A stretch of 7,417 bases of DNA, from the NCBI GenBank assembly GCA_947374705.1, contig CANCDA010000124.1:1-7417 (forward strand). Reading direction: 5' to 3'. The notes under the pieces are model-generated. The model saw only the letters and a program-made list of their open reading frames with translations. It had not been told where the DNA came from and did not search any database. This stretch comes from Comamonadaceae bacterium. GTDB taxonomy: Bacteria; Pseudomonadota; Gammaproteobacteria; Burkholderiales; Burkholderiaceae_C. How positions within the stretch are numbered: position 1 is the stretch's first letter; each line of letters starts with the position of its first letter. The translations under genes were made by a program, and so were the position numbers. Positions 6,428 through 7,417 of this stretch are shown piece by piece.

Positions 6428-6948
6428 AAGTCATCGGCTTCGCGGGCTTCTCTGGTTCTGGCAAAACCACGTTGGTAGAGCGCCTCATTCCCGCACTGCG
6501 CCTGCGCGGGCAACGCGTCTCGGTCGTCAAACACGCCCACCATAAATTCGACATCGACCACCCTGGCAAAGACACCCGTCGTCACCGCGAGGCGGGTGCT
6601 TTTGAGGTGGTAGTGGCCTCCAACCAGCGTCTGGCCCTGATGCGCGAGTTTGAAAAACCTGGTGCCCTCAGCGTTCATCACCTGATCGCCGAGTTGTACG
6701 ACGGCGTGGACTGGGTGCTGGTGGAAGGCTTTAAGGAAAGCGACATCCTCAAGATCGAAGTCTGGCGTGCCGTTACCGGCAAACCCGCGCGCTACATGGA
6801 AGACGACTTCGTCGTCGCCATCGCCACTGATTCGCCCGCGCAAATGCCCCACCCCACCACCCGCGACGTGCTGGACCTCAACGACAGCGACGCCGTGGCC
6901 GACTGGCTCATGGCGCATGCGGATCGCTTTGAGTACGACCGGGGCTGA
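6424..6948 (+). CDS. mobB: Molybdopterin-guanine dinucleotide biosynthesis GTPase MobB
   Basis: A 174-residue P-loop protein, normal length for MobB. It binds GTP and assists MobA in attaching GMP to molybdenum-molybdopterin, giving the guanine dinucleotide cofactor used by DMSO-reductase-family enzymes; it is a helpful rather than essential step in E. coli. The sequence shows Walker A GFSGSGKT (8-15), the MobB-typical VKHAHHKFDID (35-45) followed by GKDTRRHREAGA (48-59), and VLVEGFKES (98-106), which holds the Walker B-like acidic position E101. It has no signal peptide or membrane segment. ATG 6424 overlaps the thrC stop as ATGA; an in-frame TTG at 6418 would add only two residues and is less likely. 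Being fused by overlap to a threonine gene is unusual by function but fits its partner moeA, 35 bases downstream. Confidence 0.94.
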   Translation: MKVIGFAGFSGSGKTTLVERLIPALRLRGQRVSVVKHAHHKFDIDHPGKDTRRHREAGAFEVVVASNQRLALMREFEKPGALSVHHLIAELYDGVDWVLVEGFKESDILKIEVWRAVTGKPARYMEDDFVVAIATDSPAQMPHPTTRDVLDLNDSDAVADWLMAHADRFEYDRG

Positions 6949-6951
6949 CCC

Positions 6952-6982
6952 CAAGTCATTGCCAAGTCACTGCACTCACTGC
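6952..6982 (+). repeat. Short tandem repeat between mobB and moeA
   Basis: CAAGTCATTGC (6952-6962) is followed directly by CAAGTCACTGC (6963-6973), 10 of 11 bases identical, and then by a shorter related unit ACTCACTGC (6974-6982). The array fills nearly the whole 35-base gap and abuts the moeA start. It contains no Shine-Dalgarno sequence. It could be simple replication slippage. Confidence 0.55.
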
Positions 6983-6983
6983 C

Positions 6984-7417
6984 ATGAACGTGCCACGCTC
7001 TACCTTCCCCCCTTTGAAGTCATTGGACGACGCGCTGGCCGAGCTGCTCAGCCACGCTAGCCCCTTGGCGGCCACAGAGTACGTCAACACCTTCGACGCC
7101 GATGGCCGGGTGCTGGCGGCTGATCTGGTGTCGGCCCTGCATGTGCCCCCGCAAGACAACAGCGCCATGGACGGCTACGCCCTGCGCTGTGCCGATGTGC
7201 CCACACCCGGCGTGGTGCTACCCGTGTCGCAACGCATTGCGGCAGGCAGCAACGGGCAACCGCTACTGCCCGGCAGCGTGGCCCGCATCTTCACTGGCGC
7301 GCCGATTCCCGCAGGCGCTGACACGGTGGTCATGCAAGAAGACTGCGAAGCGCTGGGCGATACCGCCACGGTGCGGGTTAAGACCACGCCGCAACTCGGC
7401 CAATGGATTCGCCGCGC
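6984..7417 (+). CDS. moeA: Molybdopterin molybdenumtransferase MoeA, N-terminal part
   Basis: Partial: 144 codons are present and the gene leaves the window at the right edge. MoeA inserts molybdate into adenylylated molybdopterin to make active molybdenum cofactor, in the cytoplasm. I translated it by hand. Evidence is the family hallmark VPPQDNSAMDGYALR (54-68), with D58 and D63 in the conserved positions, and ARIFTGAPIPAGADTVVMQED (100-120). Residues 1-50 correspond to the start of the MoeA linker region. ATG 6984 gives a normal N-terminus, but no Shine-Dalgarno sequence precedes it; the 35 bases after mobB are taken up by a tandem repeat, so ribosomes may reinitiate after mobB. Other molybdopterin genes such as moaD and moaE probably lie beyond the edge, judged from order in related genomes, which the window cannot show. 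Confidence 0.95.
   Translation, partial: MNVPRSTFPPLKSLDDALAELLSHASPLAATEYVNTFDADGRVLAADLVSALHVPPQDNSAMDGYALRCADVPTPGVVLPVSQRIAAGSNGQPLLPGSVARIFTGAPIPAGADTVVMQEDCEALGDTATVRVKTTPQLGQWIRR

Overview
The window looks like core chromosome of a betaproteobacterium of the order Burkholderiales, most likely family Comamonadaceae (a Rhodoferax/Polaromonas-like relative). This rests on protein resemblance recalled from memory, GC-rich third codon positions, and gene order (PhoH-type ATPase, bcp, Mth938-domain protein, alaA, hom, thrC, molybdopterin genes), which I recall as common in that order. No search was run. I see no tRNA, rRNA, insertion sequence, phage gene or CRISPR array.

Layout. The left part (about 1-2285) is read on the minus strand: a Mth938-domain protein (1911-2285), a Bcp/PrxQ peroxiredoxin (1301-1777), a strong intrinsic terminator (1175-1208), and the first 384 codons of a PIN-PhoH fusion protein that runs off the left edge at its Walker A loop. 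The right part (2351-7417) is read on the plus strand as one tight gene train: alaA (aminotransferase), hom (homoserine dehydrogenase), thrC (threonine synthase), mobB (molybdopterin-guanine dinucleotide accessory GTPase) and the first 144 codons of moeA (molybdopterin molybdenumtransferase). The two halves diverge from a short region at 2286-2350.

How the genes work together. Hom reduces aspartate semialdehyde to homoserine and ThrC makes threonine from O-phosphohomoserine; the homoserine kinase between them is not in the window. AlaA links pyruvate/alanine with glutamate/2-oxoglutarate. hom/thrC overlap by 1 base and thrC/mobB by 4 bases, so threonine synthesis appears translationally coupled to the start of a molybdenum-cofactor block (mobB, moeA). 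The minus-strand genes combine peroxide defence (Bcp), a conserved protein of unclear function (Mth938) and a probable RNA-processing ATPase/nuclease (PIN-PhoH).

Most notable point: thrC carries an in-frame insert of about 39 bp (5711-5749) with a perfect 9-bp GC-rich hairpin and a 3-base loop. It encodes SPHPNPPPAGEGE, the kind of peptide produced when a dispersed intergenic palindromic repeat is translated. It looks like a small repeat element domesticated inside an essential biosynthetic enzyme just before its PLP-phosphate loop. Lesser points are a PrxQ without the usual resolving cysteine, a terminator only 20 bases upstream of the PIN-PhoH start codon, a TTG start for alaA, and a cluster of TGACA motifs upstream of bcp.
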